This document shows, piece by piece, positions 5,390 to 6,196 of a stretch of DNA of 6,196 nt. The first letter of the stretch is position 1. Each line of letters starts with the position of its first letter. The stretch covers positions 1-6,196 of the forward strand of contig JAUZQT010000038.1 of NCBI GenBank assembly GCA_030950825.1, written 5' to 3'. Under the pieces are notes generated by a model. It saw nothing but the letters and a program-made list of their open reading frames with translations. It did not search any database and was not told the DNA's origin. The translations under genes and the position numbers were made by a program. This DNA comes from Mariprofundaceae bacterium (GTDB taxonomy: Bacteria > Pseudomonadota > Zetaproteobacteria > Mariprofundales > Mariprofundaceae).

Positions 5390-6196
5390 GTGCGTATATT
5401 TTTATTTGTTCTTTTTTCAGTATTATTCCTCAATACAAGCCAAAATGCTCAGGCAAGCTCGACCATTGGTAAAGTTTACCAGTCGTCAGGAAATGCTTGG
5501 GTGCTGCGTGGGCATAGCAAAGAAAAGCTTGTTCAAGGGCTTCGCCTACATAAGGGCGATATCGTCATTACAGAAAAAAATGGGCGGGCACAGTTGCATA
5601 TGCGGGATGGCAGCAAGGTCTTTGTGAGTCAAAAAAGCCGCTTAAACCTTCATCGTTATGCATTAAAGGGCACTACCCTGATCAGCGCGCGATTTAATAT
5701 GTTTTGGGGAAAAATACGCTTTACTGTTGCCAAGCTGGTTCGACCCAGCGCCTCGTTTAGTGTGCATACAAAAACAGCCGTTATTGGTGTGCGTGGCACT
5801 GAGCTTGTGACAGTATTTTCTCCTCCCACCAACGCTGGCCAAGTTCAAAACAATCCCAACCTATCTTTAAGCAGTATGCCGAATAACCCAACCAGTAATA
5901 CGCTAATTTCGGGTATCGTCACTATAACAAGTCCGATAAGTGGTGTTCAACAGACTCAAACTGCAGGCACAACAACTACGACGGATGCATCAGGAAGCTT
6001 TACGACCAAAAAGTCCACATCTGCGGATTCAGGTGATTCAGGTGATTCAGGTGATTCAGGTGATTCAGGTGATTCAGGTGATTCAGGCGATTCAGGCGAT
6101 TCAGGCGATTCAGGCGATTCAGGCGATTCAGGCGATTCAGGCGATTCAGGCGATTCAGGCGATTCAGGCGATTCAGGCGATTCAGGCGATTCAGGC
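5390..6196 (+). CDS. Secreted FecR-domain protein with C-terminal DSG repeats (3' end beyond window)
   Basis: Exported protein with a FecR-like domain; its function is unknown. The frame starts at GTG 5390, with AGGA (5379-5382) 7 nt upstream; the overlapping ATG at 5388 is in another frame that stops at 5627. 269 codons are visible with no stop. A signal peptide covers about 1-22 (AQA|SS). The FecR-like beta domain runs from about 26 to 140, with GNAWVLRG (34-41), LHKGDIVITEKNGRAQLHM (53-71), RDGSKVFV (72-79), WGKIRF (106-111) and the hallmark TAVIGVRGTEL (129-139). A Pro/Asn/Ser-rich insert follows at about 144-170, then SGIVTITSPISG, a Thr-rich linker and KKSTSA. From residue 213 it is pure Asp-Ser-Gly. 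A cleavable signal peptide and no sigma-factor or TonB receptor neighbour argue against a classical FecR anti-sigma regulator. A surface or periplasmic role is more likely. Confidence 0.82.
   Translation, partial: MRIFLFVLFSVLFLNTSQNAQASSTIGKVYQSSGNAWVLRGHSKEKLVQGLRLHKGDIVITEKNGRAQLHMRDGSKVFVSQKSRLNLHRYALKGTTLISARFNMFWGKIRFTVAKLVRPSASFSVHTKTAVIGVRGTELVTVFSPPTNAGQVQNNPNLSLSSMPNNPTSNTLISGIVTITSPISGVQQTQTAGTTTTTDASGSFTTKKSTSADSGDSGDSGDSGDSGDSGDSGDSGDSGDSGDSGDSGDSGDSGDSGDSGDSGDSGDSG
6026..6196 (+). repeat. 9-bp in-frame tandem repeat, 19 copies, encoding (Asp-Ser-Gly)n
   Basis: The unit GATTCAGGY repeats 19 times without interruption and reaches the window edge, so the array is truncated. Copies 1-6 (6026-6079) end in GGT and copies 7-19 (6080-6196) end in GGC; there is no other difference. 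The encoded tract is acidic, flexible and low-complexity, comparable in character to Ser-Asp stalks of surface proteins. Because the unit is 9 bp, copy-number change alters length without breaking the frame. Confidence 0.98.

Noticed and set aside
5388..5627. 79-codon ATG frame at the start of the FecR gene
   Set aside because: It overlaps the GTG frame by reading two bases earlier. The GTG frame has a signal peptide, FecR motifs and no stop through 6196; this one has none of these.
5390..5810. Classical FecR anti-sigma regulator of iron uptake
   Set aside because: It has a cleavable signal peptide rather than a cytoplasmic N-terminal domain and a membrane anchor, and no ECF sigma or TonB receptor gene is in the window.
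6026..6196. CRISPR-like regular repeat
   Set aside because: The 9-bp units are contiguous with no spacers and lie in frame in a coding sequence.
6026..6196. RTX calcium-binding repeats
   Set aside because: DSG triplets lack the nine-residue GGxGxDxUx pattern.

Overview
The window reads as chromosomal DNA of a Gram-negative proteobacterium of moderate GC content. The evidence is a DsbC-type periplasmic disulfide isomerase, an rph-rdgB pair, a YqaA-type membrane protein, a cytoplasmic AmpD-type amidase, and two exported proteins, one of them a probable outer-membrane beta-barrel. This mix fits gamma- or zetaproteobacteria. I cannot name the genus, and there is no plasmid, phage or IS signature.

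Layout. 1-210: the 3' end of an unidentified upstream gene (stop at 101-103), followed by a 35-codon frame that overlaps it as TGATG. This is either a tiny coupled gene or the shifted C-terminus of the same gene. 224-934 (+): DsbC-like isomerase with a CPYC active site. 1030-2357 (+): rph (RNase PH) and rdgB (non-canonical purine NTP pyrophosphatase), overlapping by 4 nt, with rdgB starting at TTG. 2460-2870 (+): yqaA-like DedA/VTT membrane protein, possibly leaderless. Its last 31 bp overlap the convergent 3' end of a minus-strand operon, ampD (4203-3658) followed by a fatty acid hydroxylase/sterol desaturase family membrane protein (3655-2840). 4250-4281: a strong hairpin just upstream of a good ampD promoter that appears to give a leaderless mRNA. 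4315-5133 (-): exported, probably outer-membrane beta-barrel protein of unknown function. 5134-5389: divergent intergenic region with a 48-nt imperfect palindrome followed by T5. 5390-6196 (+, runs off the end): GTG-started secreted FecR-domain protein that enters a perfect Asp-Ser-Gly tandem repeat, 19 copies before the window ends.

How the genes relate. rph and rdgB form a housekeeping RNA/nucleotide-sanitation pair. The ampD-hydroxylase operon joins cell-wall recycling to a membrane-lipid enzyme, but the functional link is only inferred. The most unusual part is the right end: an orphan beta-barrel divergent from a secreted FecR protein with a (DSG)n tract. It may be a cell-surface module, but nothing in the window proves that the two proteins work together.
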